Shown: one piece after another, positions 8,547-19,300 of the stretch | Numbering within the stretch: the stretch's first letter is position 1 | Layout: each line of letters begins with the position of its first letter | Program-made: the position numbers and the translations under genes | Assembly (NCBI GenBank): GCA_900541925.1 | Contig: UQMB01000001.1 | Location: forward strand, 186,001-250,000 | Source of the DNA: an uncultured Bacteroidales bacterium | Lineage (GTDB): Bacteria; Bacteroidota; Bacteroidia; Bacteroidales; UBA932 | DNA length: 64,000 nt | Reading direction: 5' to 3' | The notes under the pieces: generated by a model | What the model was told of the DNA's origin: nothing | What the model saw: the letters and a program-made list of their open reading frames with translations, nothing else | Database searches by the model: none

Positions 8547-10538
8547 ATGAAAAAAACGATAATCACATTTCTGCTTCTGTTGCCTGCCGTCGCGCAGGCG
8601 CAGGAAGTAACCGACACTTTGAATGCGGCAATCAAGACAGGTGACAGGCGGGTCTCGAGGCGCATAGGCGAACTTGGGACCGACCTTGCCGGAATACGGG
8701 CGGTCGTCTCGCCTCTCGGAGAAGGCGACCCGATGCGGTGGATCCAGAGGCTTCCGGGGGTCACGACCGGCGCCGACGGCGGTTCCGCCGTGTATGTGCG
8801 TGGCGGGAACATGGGCAACAACCTGTTCTCCATAGACGGGATCCAGATATACGGGCAATCCCACCTGCTGGGCCTGACCACAGTCGTCCCGCAGTCCGTA
8901 ATCGGCAATGTGTCCCTGCTCAAGGGCGGCTTTGACGGCAGCGCTGGCAATTTCACCTCTTCACAGATTCGCGTGGAGACAAAGACTCCCGGTCTGTCGA
9001 AGACGCGCGTCGGCGCCACGGTCAACAATTTTCTGCTCGGGGCGGAAGCCGATATTCCGGTGTCCGACAAGCTTTCACTCATGTTCTCCGGCCGCGTCTC
9101 ACCCATGACCCTGGAATATCGTGCGCTCAAAGGCCTGATGCAATCATCGTTGGGCGACCTGAAGGATTTTCGTGCCGGGGTAGGGGATGTCTACGCCAAG
9201 CTTCACTGGAATGTTTCGCCTCGGCACACACTTGAACTTTCGGGGCTGGGCAGCATTGACCATTACTCGTTCACTACCCCATCAGGCGCTGATGACGCCA
9301 TGGGCTGGAAGAATGCTATCGCGATCCTCCGTTACCGAGGCCGCTTGGACCGCTCGCGACTCGAAGCCACGGCATCCTACAACCACTACGGCAACAGCCG
9401 CGACCAGAAGACGGTTTTCCGCGGTATGCCGAGCCGCCTTTCGCTTACTTCGGCCATCCGGGAGGCGAACGCGTCCCTTTCGTGGAAGAGGCCGATAGGG
9501 AAGCATTTTGACATCGCGGCCGGAGGCCAGTTCAGGTATGCGTTTTTCGCTCCCGGGCGGGTGGCTTCAGTTACAAATGAAGCGGAGACTTCTCTCGGCT
9601 CTGTCTATGTGAGCGGCGGCATCAATATCCCGGACAAACTCTCGGCCAAGGCGGCAGTGAGGGGCAATGCTTTCCATAACGCCAAATATCGGGGTTTACG
9701 GATAGATCCGGAATTCAGTCTCTCTGCCAAGTGGGATGTGACAAGCCATTTCGCCGTTGAAGCCTCGTACGACAGGACGGTGCAGTACTACCATACACTT
9801 GAGGGGCTGCCTGTCGGGTGGTCGCTTGATCTGATTGTCCCGTCAGGGGATAAGGTGCTTCCGGAGAGCGCGGAGCAGCTTAACGCAGGCGTGTCGTTTA
9901 TTCTCGGCGGACATTCCCTGTTTCTGGGGGCTTTCGGCAAGGAGATGAGCAACCTCGTACTCTATAAGGAGGCCCAGACTATGTTCAGCGGCGGTCTGGC
10001 GGCCTGGGAGGATAATGTCGACATCGGCAGGGGTAAGGCGTACGGGGCGGAGCTCCTGTATGAGTATCGAGGGCGTGATTTCGGTGCGAGGGTCGCCTAT
10101 ACTCTCTCGAGGACAACCCGGGAAGGATTCGCTTCCATGAATGACGGTCAGCCGTTCAACGCCCGTTTCGACCGCAGACATGTGCTGAATGCTTCCGCGC
10201 AGTGGCGCGGGTTCAGTGCCGCTTTCACGGCCCAGAGCGGGCATTGGGAAAACGGTGCCGCGGAAACCTACGCGATGCACATTCCCGGCCAGGAGTGGGC
10301 GGCCGACTATTTCGCCACGATCAACAACTACAAGATGCCGGCGGTGGTACGGCTCGATGTCGGTTACGCTTTCTCGTTCAAGTCGGGGCGTGTCGGGCAC
10401 GACATCAATGTCGGGATCTGCAATGTGCTCAACCGGTTCAATCCGTTCATGCTTTATTTCGACACTTCCACTGAGAGCTGGAAAGAACTTGCCCTGCTGC
10501 CGTTCTTCCCGAATATAAGCTATAGGGTTAGCTTCTGA
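8547..10538 (+). CDS. TonB-dependent outer-membrane receptor
   Basis: This is a 663-residue receptor with a clear signal peptide (PAVAQAQ). ATG 8547 is preferred over 8535, which overlaps the upstream stop, because it places the signal peptide at the N terminus; both remain possible. Residues 45-160 form a plug domain (IQRLPGVTTGADGG, VYVRGGNMGNNLFSIDG). The remainder is the beta-barrel, ending in the aromatic motif SYRVSF. It lacks the N-terminal carboxypeptidase-like domain of larger SusC-type receptors. No SusD partner is present; the DUF4249 lipoproteins probably fill the accessory role. The ligand is unknown. Confidence 0.88.
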   Translation: MKKTIITFLLLLPAVAQAQEVTDTLNAAIKTGDRRVSRRIGELGTDLAGIRAVVSPLGEGDPMRWIQRLPGVTTGADGGSAVYVRGGNMGNNLFSIDGIQIYGQSHLLGLTTVVPQSVIGNVSLLKGGFDGSAGNFTSSQIRVETKTPGLSKTRVGATVNNFLLGAEADIPVSDKLSLMFSGRVSPMTLEYRALKGLMQSSLGDLKDFRAGVGDVYAKLHWNVSPRHTLELSGLGSIDHYSFTTPSGADDAMGWKNAIAILRYRGRLDRSRLEATASYNHYGNSRDQKTVFRGMPSRLSLTSAIREANASLSWKRPIGKHFDIAAGGQFRYAFFAPGRVASVTNEAETSLGSVYVSGGINIPDKLSAKAAVRGNAFHNAKYRGLRIDPEFSLSAKWDVTSHFAVEASYDRTVQYYHTLEGLPVGWSLDLIVPSGDKVLPESAEQLNAGVSFILGGHSLFLGAFGKEMSNLVLYKEAQTMFSGGLAAWEDNVDIGRGKAYGAELLYEYRGRDFGARVAYTLSRTTREGFASMNDGQPFNARFDRRHVLNASAQWRGFSAAFTAQSGHWENGAAETYAMHIPGQEWAADYFATINNYKMPAVVRLDVGYAFSFKSGRVGHDINVGICNVLNRFNPFMLYFDTSTESWKELALLPFFPNISYRVSF

Positions 10539-10563
10539 AACAGTCTGGAGGGTTGAATACAAA

Positions 10564-10586
10564 AATCCGGGGGAAGCCCCCGGATT
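10564..10586. terminator. Bidirectional intrinsic terminator
   Basis: A 10-bp perfect stem (AATCCGGGGG, loop AAG, CCCCCGGATT) lies between the convergent TonB receptor and GH105 genes, with A/T runs on both sides. Confidence 0.9.
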
Positions 10587-10590
10587 CTTA

Positions 10591-12672
10591 TTATTTGATG
10601 TAAGCCGCGAGCGGGCTTCCGCTTGATTTGAGGGCGTCCGCGAGCGTCCTGCAGTACATGCGCGCTCCGGCCTCAAGGGTGTGTACCGAGTCGGCGAAGT
10701 AGTCGGCCTGGGCCTTCTGCTTGCCGATGGCGTCGTATTGTGCTGCCGCGAGTTCGTTGAAGTCTATATACTCGACCCCTTCCTGTGCGGCGACTTCCTT
10801 GCACCATGCGTTGAATGTCTTGTCGAACCTCTCCACGGAAGTGTCGCTCGCCCAGCGGTTCTGCGGGGTCGGGCTGAGCACGGCGGGGATTCCGCCGCGC
10901 ATCCTGGTCTGGCGTATCATCATGCGGATATAGTGTCCGTAGGAGTATACATCCTCGGGGCCGCCGTTCTTCTCCATCACTACGGTCTGGCACTCATCGG
11001 AGGTGCCGTCGAGGGTGCCGCGTGCGCGGCCGGTGTTGAGCGGAGCCATGTCGTTGTGGCCGAACTGTATCAGCACGAAGTCCCCCGGCTGGATGCGGTC
11101 GCGCAGTTGCGGCCACACGTTGTTGTAGAAGGTACGGCTGCTCAGGCCGCCTACGGCCTGGTTGTCCACCACCGCATCGGCGGTCACGTATTCCTGGAAG
11201 AAGCTGCCCCAGCCCCACTGGCCGTTGTCGCCTGTGCCGCGGCCGTTCTTGCAGGTCGAGTCTCCGGCGAGGAACACCATAGGTTTGCTTTCCTGCCTTG
11301 TGACCTGCTGTGCCATCATGCCGGGGCGGCCCTGCTGCTGAGCTGGTCTGTTGGCGTAGAGCTTCAGCATCTCGGTCCCCGCGAGAAGCACTGGACCGTA
11401 GCCGTGTGCCGCGTAGACGCTCACCGGACGGCTTTCGTAGAAGGTGTTGGTCCAGCCGAGGCCCGTGCCGACGCAGGTGTTCTCCACCTGGCCATGTCCG
11501 TTGACCTGCTTCTCGATTCCTGCCCATCCTGCACGGGCGATGTCCTGATATGCGGTGCGGTCTATCCAGCCCTTGTTGATGGCGTGCGCGTATCCGTAGA
11601 CGAACATGGCGGTGGCGCTGGTCTCAAGATAGGATTCCGTCTTGTCGAGGAGCTGGTGCCAGCGTCCGTCCGGAGCCTGATAAGGGGCGATGCCTCTGAG
11701 GAGCGAGGTCAGCAGTTCGAGCACCTCCTCGCGCCCCTGCGCCCTTTCCGGCAGGACATCGAGCACATCGCAGAGCGTCAGCACCGCCCAGCCGTTGGCG
11801 CGGGCCCAGTGATAGGCCGGATGCTCGGACATGCCCTCTACCCAGCCGTGGCGGAAGAGGTTCTTCTCAGGTACCCAGAGATATTTCTTGAAGAGGAGAA
11901 TCTGGTTGACGGCCTCGTTGTAGAATTTCTGGGTGAGGTCGCCCCGTTCCCTCTGGCTGAGCATGGCCCGGTATGCTATAGGGGTGATGCCCATGTACAT
12001 GTCGTCGAGCCATACGGAGTTGGTGGTCGGGCGGTTGCGCGCCAGGATGCCGTCGGAGAGGCGGTACTCCTTGTACATCGTGAAGTTGAAGCCGTTGTCC
12101 AGAAGGGCCCTGAAGTCCTTGCCCTTCTGAGGGTCGGCGAGGGTGGCCTTGATCATCGCGGCCGTCATGGCTCCGCAGTCGTCAAGCCACTTCGGGCTTG
12201 CGAGATACTTGAGTTTCATCGCGTAACCGGTCGCGTTGTAGTAGTCGCGGACATAAGGGTAGATCTCTCCGAGGAGTTTGAGCCTCTCGTAGGCGTAGTC
12301 CGCGTATTTGCTCTCTCCAGTGAATTCGCTCAGCGCCAGCATCCCCGAGTAGGTGACGCCCCATTCGTAGGTGCAGATGCCGAAGTCTCCCTTCTTGAGC
12401 GTGGAGTTCTCGTTGATCTTGCTGTAGTCGGTGATGATGCCGCCGTCGCCGTCAGTCACGGCAGCCGGGGTGCAGCTGTTGAGGTAGTCGTAAACCCTGT
12501 CGAGCGTCTGCCGGGCGCTGATGCTCGGGTCCACTCTCTGAGGCCTCTGGGCCGGCTGCTCGGCTTTCGCCTTCTTGGCTGCCTTGCCGGTGGATTTCTG
12601 CGCGAAGGCAGGCGCTCCGATGCATGTCAGCGCAAGCAGCGAAGCGAGGGTGATTTTAAAAAACTTGGTCAT
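10591..12672 (-). CDS. GH105 unsaturated rhamnogalacturonyl hydrolase fused to rhamnogalacturonan acetylesterase (SGNH)
   Basis: This is a 693-residue secreted two-domain enzyme (signal peptide to about residue 25). Residues 50-440 form an (alpha/alpha)6 barrel of family GH105 with the catalytic Asp in VWLDDMYMG (223/224). It would remove the unsaturated galacturonosyl end left by rhamnogalacturonan lyases. Residues 462-690 form an SGNH esterase like RhgT/YesT: Ser472 in AGDSTC, Gly-Asn pair in FGHND (538-541), and Asp661/His664 in DSVHT. An Ala/Lys- and Gln-rich stretch after the signal peptide and a Gln-rich linker near 444-462 are visible. The PL11 lyase gene is divergent, 83 bases away, and makes the substrate for both domains. 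Confidence 0.9.
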   Translation of the reverse strand: MTKFFKITLASLLALTCIGAPAFAQKSTGKAAKKAKAEQPAQRPQRVDPSISARQTLDRVYDYLNSCTPAAVTDGDGGIITDYSKINENSTLKKGDFGICTYEWGVTYSGMLALSEFTGESKYADYAYERLKLLGEIYPYVRDYYNATGYAMKLKYLASPKWLDDCGAMTAAMIKATLADPQKGKDFRALLDNGFNFTMYKEYRLSDGILARNRPTTNSVWLDDMYMGITPIAYRAMLSQRERGDLTQKFYNEAVNQILLFKKYLWVPEKNLFRHGWVEGMSEHPAYHWARANGWAVLTLCDVLDVLPERAQGREEVLELLTSLLRGIAPYQAPDGRWHQLLDKTESYLETSATAMFVYGYAHAINKGWIDRTAYQDIARAGWAGIEKQVNGHGQVENTCVGTGLGWTNTFYESRPVSVYAAHGYGPVLLAGTEMLKLYANRPAQQQGRPGMMAQQVTRQESKPMVFLAGDSTCKNGRGTGDNGQWGWGSFFQEYVTADAVVDNQAVGGLSSRTFYNNVWPQLRDRIQPGDFVLIQFGHNDMAPLNTGRARGTLDGTSDECQTVVMEKNGGPEDVYSYGHYIRMMIRQTRMRGGIPAVLSPTPQNRWASDTSVERFDKTFNAWCKEVAAQEGVEYIDFNELAAAQYDAIGKQKAQADYFADSVHTLEAGARMYCRTLADALKSSGSPLAAYIK

Positions 12673-12755
12673 AAGTTGCGATGGTTAATATATTTCGTTA
12701 AATTTACGCGTAAAATTACGCACTAATTCGGAATAACAACAAATTTACCACAATA

Positions 12756-15101
12756 ATGACAGCGAACAAAATTATTTTGCTTGCGGCAGCGGCTTCTCTG
12801 CTGCTGTGTGCCTGCACCGGGCAGCCGGCGCCCGGCCCTGATTACCGATACGACAAGATGCAGCGCGAACAGCTCGGGCGCGGCCTTGTCGCCATCCACA
12901 ACGGCGGAGGACGGGTCTCCGTGAGCTGGAGGTTTCTCTACGGGGAGCCTGTGGACGCGGGCTTCGACTTGTACCGCGCGACCGGAGACGGCGAGGAGAT
13001 AAAGCTCAACAACGAACCCCTTGTGAAATCTTCGTTCTTCGTGGATACTGATGTGGACACCTCTGTAGACAATGTCTACACTGTCAGGCCGTCCGGACGG
13101 AAAGACCTGCCGTCGGCCAGCTATACTCTGACTCCTGCGCTTGCCGCCAAGCCTTATCTGTCGTTCAAGCTGCGGCCGGTGGAAGGTTTCCCGGAGGGGA
13201 AATACACCCCTACGGACGCGAGCGTGGCGGACCTTGACGGAGACGGGGAGTACGAAATCATCATCAAGATGGTCACCACCGAGTTTGACAACGGCAGCGG
13301 CGGGCTGTGCACGGAGGGTTCTCTTATAGACGCATATAAACTTGACGGGACTTTCATGTGGAGAGTGGACCTGGGGCTCAATATACGCCAGGGCGCCCAC
13401 TATACGCAGATGATGCTCTATGACTTCGACGGAGACGGGAAGGCGGAACTGGCGGTCAAGACCGCCGAAGGCACGAAGTTCGGCGACGGCGCGGTGATAG
13501 GGGACGTCAACGGCGACGGGCGTACCGACTACCGCATCACCGACCGCTCCCAGCGCGCTTACGGCAAGATCCTTGAGGGGCCTGAGTTCCTTTCTATAAT
13601 AGAGGGCTCCACCGGACGCGAGCTTGCCCGCACGGACTTCATACCACGTGGTGAGAAAGGGGAGTTCGGCGACACTTACGGCAACCGGGTGGACCGCTAC
13701 CTCGGCGGGGCCGGATACTTCGACGGAGTCCGTCCAAGCATACTTATATGCCGCGGATACTATGCCAAGACCGTGGTGGAGGCATGGGACTGGAGAGACG
13801 GGAAACTCACCCGCCGCTGGTCTTTCGACACCACGGCCGACGGGGGCAAGTACAAGGACTTTGAGGGACAGGGCAATCACAACCTCCGCATCGGGGACGT
13901 GGACGGCGACGGCAGGGACGAGGTGGTATACGGCGCGTGCGTGATTGATGATGACGGCACCGGGCTCTACACCACCGGACTCGGTCACGGCGATGCCATG
14001 TATCTTACGGACATTGACATAGACCGTCCTGGGCTTGAGGTCTGGCAGTCTCATGAGAACGCTCCGCTCAGGGCCAACTCAGAGCTGCGCGACGCGCTGA
14101 CCGGGCAGACCATCTGGGGCGTGCCGGGCTGGGAAGATGTCGGCAGGGCAGCCGCGGAAGACATAGACCCGCGCTTCCGGGGAGTCGAACTCTGGACTTC
14201 CGGCACGGACGGGGTCTATACCGCCGACGGACGCTTCATAAGCTCCTACACCCCGGGCACCAACTTCGCGATATGGTGGGACGGAGATCTCAACAGGGAG
14301 ATTCTTGACGGTTACTATTACGGCGACGCGGATTTCACCCCTTCAGGCGGGCCGGCGCCAGAGTCCATGCGCGAGCGGATGCGTGAACTGTGGGGCAAGA
14401 ACCCGTCCGAACTGCCGGACGAGTTCAAGCGGGTGATGCGGATAACCAAGTGGACGGGAGACGGAGTCGTGCCTATCGACCTTCCGGACCAGATCGACGT
14501 GGCCGCGAACAACGGCTCCAAATCCAATCCGTGCATCTCGGCGGACCTGTTCGGTGACTGGAGAGAGGAACTTGTCACGCGCACCCAGGACAATACCGAA
14601 ATCCGCATATACATGACGGACTATCCGACGAACTACCGCTTCTACACCCTGATGAGCGACAACATCTACCGTATGGGGGTTCTCGGTGAGAACATATGCT
14701 ACAATCAGCCGCCTCTCACGGGCTTCTATCTCGGCTCGGACCTCGGGAAGTTCTGGGATGTGCGCTTCGAGCGCACGGCGGCGTATTCCAACAACGCGAA
14801 GAAGGGCGTCACCGCCGACGGGAAAAAGAACGGCATGCACGCACGCCTCCAGAATACTGTGGAGACTACGGATCGCGACATCGTTGTGAACGGAGCCGAT
14901 GAATATACCCTCGACGCAAGGTTTGACTACGACAGCTGCGAATGGACCATTGACGGCAAGAAGGCCGGCAGCGGACGCCGTCTCACGGTCAAGGCTTCCG
15001 ACTTGGGCTACGACCGGACAGTCAGACTGGGCGTGAGGGCTACAATCTTCGGCTGCGTCTTCGAGGACGAAGGGACGCTGACATTCTGCTCGGCAAAGTG
15101 A
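12756..15101 (+). CDS. Rhamnogalacturonan lyase, family PL11, lipoprotein
   Basis: This is a 781-residue protein with a lipoprotein signal (LLLCAC). It follows the PL11 plan: an N-terminal fibronectin-like domain (about 40-125) and an eight-bladed propeller rich in calcium-binding repeats (ADLDGDGEYE, YDFDGDGKAE, GDVNGDGRTD, GDVDGDGRDE). The conserved substrate region includes QGNHNLR and HGDAMYL. PL11 enzymes cleave the rhamnose-galacturonate backbone of rhamnogalacturonan I by beta-elimination. It shares a divergent spacer with the GH105-acetylesterase gene, suggesting joint control. The length is slightly above that of typical bacterial PL11 (about 600-750). Confidence 0.92.
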   Translation: MTANKIILLAAAASLLLCACTGQPAPGPDYRYDKMQREQLGRGLVAIHNGGGRVSVSWRFLYGEPVDAGFDLYRATGDGEEIKLNNEPLVKSSFFVDTDVDTSVDNVYTVRPSGRKDLPSASYTLTPALAAKPYLSFKLRPVEGFPEGKYTPTDASVADLDGDGEYEIIIKMVTTEFDNGSGGLCTEGSLIDAYKLDGTFMWRVDLGLNIRQGAHYTQMMLYDFDGDGKAELAVKTAEGTKFGDGAVIGDVNGDGRTDYRITDRSQRAYGKILEGPEFLSIIEGSTGRELARTDFIPRGEKGEFGDTYGNRVDRYLGGAGYFDGVRPSILICRGYYAKTVVEAWDWRDGKLTRRWSFDTTADGGKYKDFEGQGNHNLRIGDVDGDGRDEVVYGACVIDDDGTGLYTTGLGHGDAMYLTDIDIDRPGLEVWQSHENAPLRANSELRDALTGQTIWGVPGWEDVGRAAAEDIDPRFRGVELWTSGTDGVYTADGRFISSYTPGTNFAIWWDGDLNREILDGYYYGDADFTPSGGPAPESMRERMRELWGKNPSELPDEFKRVMRITKWTGDGVVPIDLPDQIDVAANNGSKSNPCISADLFGDWREELVTRTQDNTEIRIYMTDYPTNYRFYTLMSDNIYRMGVLGENICYNQPPLTGFYLGSDLGKFWDVRFERTAAYSNNAKKGVTADGKKNGMHARLQNTVETTDRDIVVNGADEYTLDARFDYDSCEWTIDGKKAGSGRRLTVKASDLGYDRTVRLGVRATIFGCVFEDEGTLTFCSAK

Positions 15102-15117
15102 TTCTGCACCATATACG

Positions 15118-15158
15118 GAAGGTGGCCGGAGAGTCTTTCCAGACTTCCGGCCACCTTC
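15118..15158. terminator. Bidirectional intrinsic terminator
   Basis: A long hairpin (13-bp outer stem GAAGGTGGCCGGA pairing with TCCGGCCACCTTC, plus a 5-bp inner stem AGTCT/AGACT) lies between the convergent PL11 and efflux genes. Confidence 0.88.
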
Positions 15159-15173
15159 TTTCGAGACTTACCG

Positions 15174-16358
15174 CTATTCCGCGAAGCTCTCTATCTCCGC
15201 GATGAGGCTGTGGCAGTCGCGTTCGCACTCCAGAGCGTCCTGGAGCGCGTCGTACCAGACCTCCATCTCCATGGTGTACTCCTCGACGGAAATCTCTCCG
15301 CTGCTGAGGGCTTCGTAGAGCATGTCGCCGGGATTCAGTCCGGACAGGGTGTTGCGGTACTCTTCACGCAGGCTGATGAGACTCAGGGCCTTGGCGTATT
15401 TGCTCTTGAGAGTGAGGTGGAACTGAAGATAGTCGTCCTTGACCTTCTCCTCCGCGGCTTCTCTGCGGGCCTTTGCAGCCCTGACCTTGCCGCTGTTTTC
15501 CCACAGCGGGATTGAAATCCCTCCGGTGATACCCTGGAAGGAGCTTCCGCTCACGCTCTCCGACATATAACCTATAGAGAATTTCGGGAACCATTCGGAG
15601 GCGGCGAGCTTGACGCCGGACTCTGCGTTGCGCAGGTCGTTCTCCACGGCGAGGATCTCGCTGCTTCGGGAGGCGGCGTCGTTGTACCACTGCTCGAAGT
15701 CGTCAGGGATGAAAGGGTCGGCGAATTCGCTGAAGCTGAATTCCACTGCATGGCCGCCGTTCAGCCTCTGGAGATCCGCCAGAAGCGCCTGCCTCTCTAT
15801 CTCGTTGTTCTTGGCTGTGCGGGAAGCGGAGAGCAGCGCCATCTTCGCCTTGTTCAGCTCCAGCGCCCCGGCTCCGCCGGTGTCGAACTTGCTCTGCCAG
15901 CTGTCCGCGATGGTCTTCGCATTGAGGAGACACTTGTCCAGCTCGATCTTGAGGGCGTTGCGGTAGACGAGGTCTATACATATCTGCTTCGCTTCCAACA
16001 GGATTCTCTTCCTGCCGATGGCGTAGGCGTAATCTGCCGCCGCGCATTCTCCCCGGGAGATCTTCTTCCTCCAGTAATAGACCGACGGGAAGTCGAAGCT
16101 CTGGCTGACGCTGAAGTCAACCCTGGTGCCGCCTTCCGGATCCACGGTCTCCCACAGGTAACCCAGTTCCACTTCCGGGTCGGATGGCGTGAGTCCCGTG
16201 CGGGCCTCCATCTTGTCAGCTCCGGCTTCGCTGCGCAGTACGCGCAGGGTGCTGTTGTTCTCCTCTATCTGAGCGAGGATGCCGCCGAAGTCCTGGGCTC
16301 CTGCCGCCCCGCAGAGGGCAAGGGCGGCAAGGGATATCATCAAGTATTTAGTTTTCAT
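15174..16358 (-). CDS. TolC-family outer-membrane channel of metal efflux system
   Basis: This 394-residue protein with signal peptide (GAAGAQ) has the long alpha-helical repeats of outer-membrane efflux proteins (CusC/CzcC type). The motif FDFPSVYYWRKKIS near residue 95 and the second-repeat motif ISIPLWENSGKVRAAKARRE are characteristic. It starts 11 bases inside the end of the RND pump gene, so the two are translationally coupled. It would connect the inner-membrane pump and adaptor to the exterior. It is shorter than classical CusC (about 460), as often in this phylum. Confidence 0.87.
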   Translation of the reverse strand: MKTKYLMISLAALALCGAAGAQDFGGILAQIEENNSTLRVLRSEAGADKMEARTGLTPSDPEVELGYLWETVDPEGGTRVDFSVSQSFDFPSVYYWRKKISRGECAAADYAYAIGRKRILLEAKQICIDLVYRNALKIELDKCLLNAKTIADSWQSKFDTGGAGALELNKAKMALLSASRTAKNNEIERQALLADLQRLNGGHAVEFSFSEFADPFIPDDFEQWYNDAASRSSEILAVENDLRNAESGVKLAASEWFPKFSIGYMSESVSGSSFQGITGGISIPLWENSGKVRAAKARREAAEEKVKDDYLQFHLTLKSKYAKALSLISLREEYRNTLSGLNPGDMLYEALSSGEISVEEYTMEMEVWYDALQDALECERDCHSLIAEIESFAE

Positions 16359-19300
16359 TGCTTTTCCTCCTTTTGGCGTACCATTCGTACATTATCGGGA
16401 TGATGAATATGTTGAGCAGGGTGGAGGTCAACAGGCCTCCCAGCACAACTACCGCCATCGGGCTCTGGATCTCGTTGCCTGTCTTGTCGCCGTTGAATAC
16501 CAGAGGTATGAGGGCGAGAGCGGAGGTCAGGGCCGTCATGAGTATAGGGTTGAGCCTGTCTACGGAGCCTTCGATTACGCTCTGTCTCAGGCCTTCACCG
16601 TCATGGCGCAGGTGCTGGTAGCGGTTGATCAGCAGGACACCGTTGCGGGTCGCGATTCCGAATAGCGTGATGAATCCGATTATCGACGGGATGCTGACCA
16701 CTCCGGAGCTCACCCACACGGCGAACACGCCTCCGACGAGGGCGAGAGGGAGACTCGCCAGCACGATGCCGGACAGGGCCACATCCCTGAACTCAAGATA
16801 GAGCAGCAGGAATATCGCGAATATCGCGAGAATGGTCGCGAGGGCGAGCGTGCGGGATGCGCTTCTGGCGCTCTCGAACTGCCCGCCGTATTCGATGCGG
16901 TAGCCTTCCGGGAGCTGCACCGACTCGGCAATCACCTTCTGTACATCCTCGACCACGCTTCCGACATCGCGGCCGCTCACGTTGGCGGACACGACAAGTT
17001 TGCGCTGCACGTTCTCGCGGCTGATGGCGTTGGGGCCATAGGTGGACACTATCTCCGCCACCTGCTCAAGAGGGACTTTGCCCCCGTTGCCGGTGTCTAT
17101 CAGGGCGTCGCGCACACCTTCGATGCTGCGGGTCTCGTCGTCACCGAGGCGGAGCACCACATCGTAGCGGCGCTGCCCCTCGTAGATGTCCGAGAGTTTC
17201 TCGCCGGAGAAGGCGAGGTTGACGAAGTCGTTGAAGTCGGCCATGGTGATCCCGTATTGCGCGAGAGCTGCCCTGTTGGCCTTGATGTGAATCTGCGGCG
17301 TGGCGGCCTGCTGCTCCACGGATGCGTCCACAAGCCCTTCCACTCCGGAAATCAGGCTCTTGACCGTGTTGCCGAGCATCTGCATGGTGCCGAGGTCGGT
17401 CCCGAATATCTTGATCGCGATGGCTGCCTTGGTGCCTGAGAGCATGTGGTCGATGCGGTGCCCGAGAGGCTGACCCACTGTCACGGCTATGCCCGGGATG
17501 GAATTTAGCTTGGCACGCACATCGTTGAACACTTCCTCTCTCGGCCTGTCCTTGAGCTTGAAGTTGACGTCGAGCTCGGAAGAGTTGGTGGCCTGCGAAT
17601 GCTCGTCGAGGTCTCCGCGGCCCGAGCGGCGGGATGTGCTGGTGACCTCAGGGATGCTGAGCAGCTGTGTCTCCATGAGCTGTCCGAGACGGTCGTTGTC
17701 TTCGAGCGACGTGCCCTGCTGGGTGACGGCCGAGATGGTCATCGACCCTTCGTTGAAGTCCGGGAGGAAGCTGCTTCCCATCTGGGTGAATACAATCACG
17801 GCTCCCGCGAGCAGGGCGCCTGTGGCCCCCATGACGGCGACCTTGTGCTTGAGCACCCATCCAAGTGAGTTCTCGTAGATGCCGGCGAGCTTGCGGCTCA
17901 CCCAGCCTTCACGGTCGTTCTTGGTGAGATATTTCTCATTGGTGAGCATGTCCTTGCAGAGCAGGGGAGTAAGCGTCATCGCCACGATGAGCGACATGAA
18001 CAGGGAGATGATGTAAGTGATGCCGAGAGGCTTGAGGAGCCTGCCTTCCATGCCGCTCAGGAAGAAGAGCGGGGTGAACGCCACCATTATGATGAGAGTG
18101 GCGTTGATGACGGAAGAGCGTATCTCACGCGAGCCCTCGAACACAACATCGAAGACCTTCATCCTCTCCCCGGATGGTTTGCGGTGATTCTGCCGCAGGC
18201 GTTTGTAGACATTCTCCACATCGATGATAGCGTCGTCCACAAGCGAGCCTATCGCTATGCACATGCCGCCCAGGGTCATCGTGTTGATGTCCATCCCGAG
18301 GAAGTGCAGGACGATGATGGTGGCGAGCAGGGACATCGGGATGGCTATGATCGAGATGACCGTGGTCCTGAAGTTGCCGAGGAACAGGAAAAGGATTATG
18401 ATGACGAACACGGCGCCCTCAAGCAGGGCCCTGCCCACATTGCCCACGGAGGCCTGTATGAAGTCGGCCTGCTGGAATATGTGCGTGTCCATCTTGACGT
18501 CGGCAGGCAACGATGCGGCCACGTCCTTGAGGTTGGCCTCTATGGCCTTGGTGACCTTGAGCGTGTTGATGTTGGGCTGCTTGCTGATGGAGACGATGAC
18601 GGCCGGCTTGCCGTTCTGCGACGCCGTACCGAGCTTGACGGCCGGCCCGATGCGCAGGGTAGCCACGTCGGAGAGGCAGACCGGGCCGCTCTTGTCGAGG
18701 CATACGAGGCTCTTGCCGAGCTCTTCAAGGTCTGTCGTGCGGGCGATGCCCCTCAGGGCGTATTCGTTGCCCCATTCGCGGACGATTCCTCCCTCCGTGT
18801 TGATGCTGAGCGAGCGTCCGACGGCTTCAAGTTCTGCCATCGTCACCCCGTAGGCTTCCATCCTCTGCGGGTCGGCGAGAATCTGGTACTGCTTCTCCTC
18901 GCCTCCCAGCACTGTCACCTGGGACACGCCTCCGGTCGCGAGGATAGCCGGTTTGACTACCCAGTCGGCCATGTCCCGGAGATCCATCATCGAGGTCGTG
19001 CCGTCCTGCGACTGCAGGCCCAGGAAGATGATTTCTCCCATCACGCTGGACTGCGGCGCCAGCACCGGGGTCACGTCTTCGGGAAGCGACTCCCCGAGGG
19101 TGACCATCTTCTCGGACACGATCTGGCGGGCGCGGAAGACATCCATCCCCCAGTCGAATTCGACCCAGACGAAGGAGTATCCGTACATGGAAGTGGAGCG
19201 CACGCGGCGCACGTTGGTGGCGCCGTTGACGGCCGTCTCCACAGGGAAGGTCACGAGACGCTCCACCTCCTCGGCGGACATTCCGTGGGCGTCCGACATT

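Noticed and set aside
10681..12726. 681-codon open frame opposite the GH105-acetylesterase gene
   Set aside because: It is a GC-rich shadow frame with Val/Ala/Gly/Arg bias and no domain; the minus-strand gene has full catalytic motifs.
12723..14054. 443-codon minus-strand frame inside the PL11 gene
   Set aside because: Mirror frame of a strongly supported lyase gene; no signal or motif.
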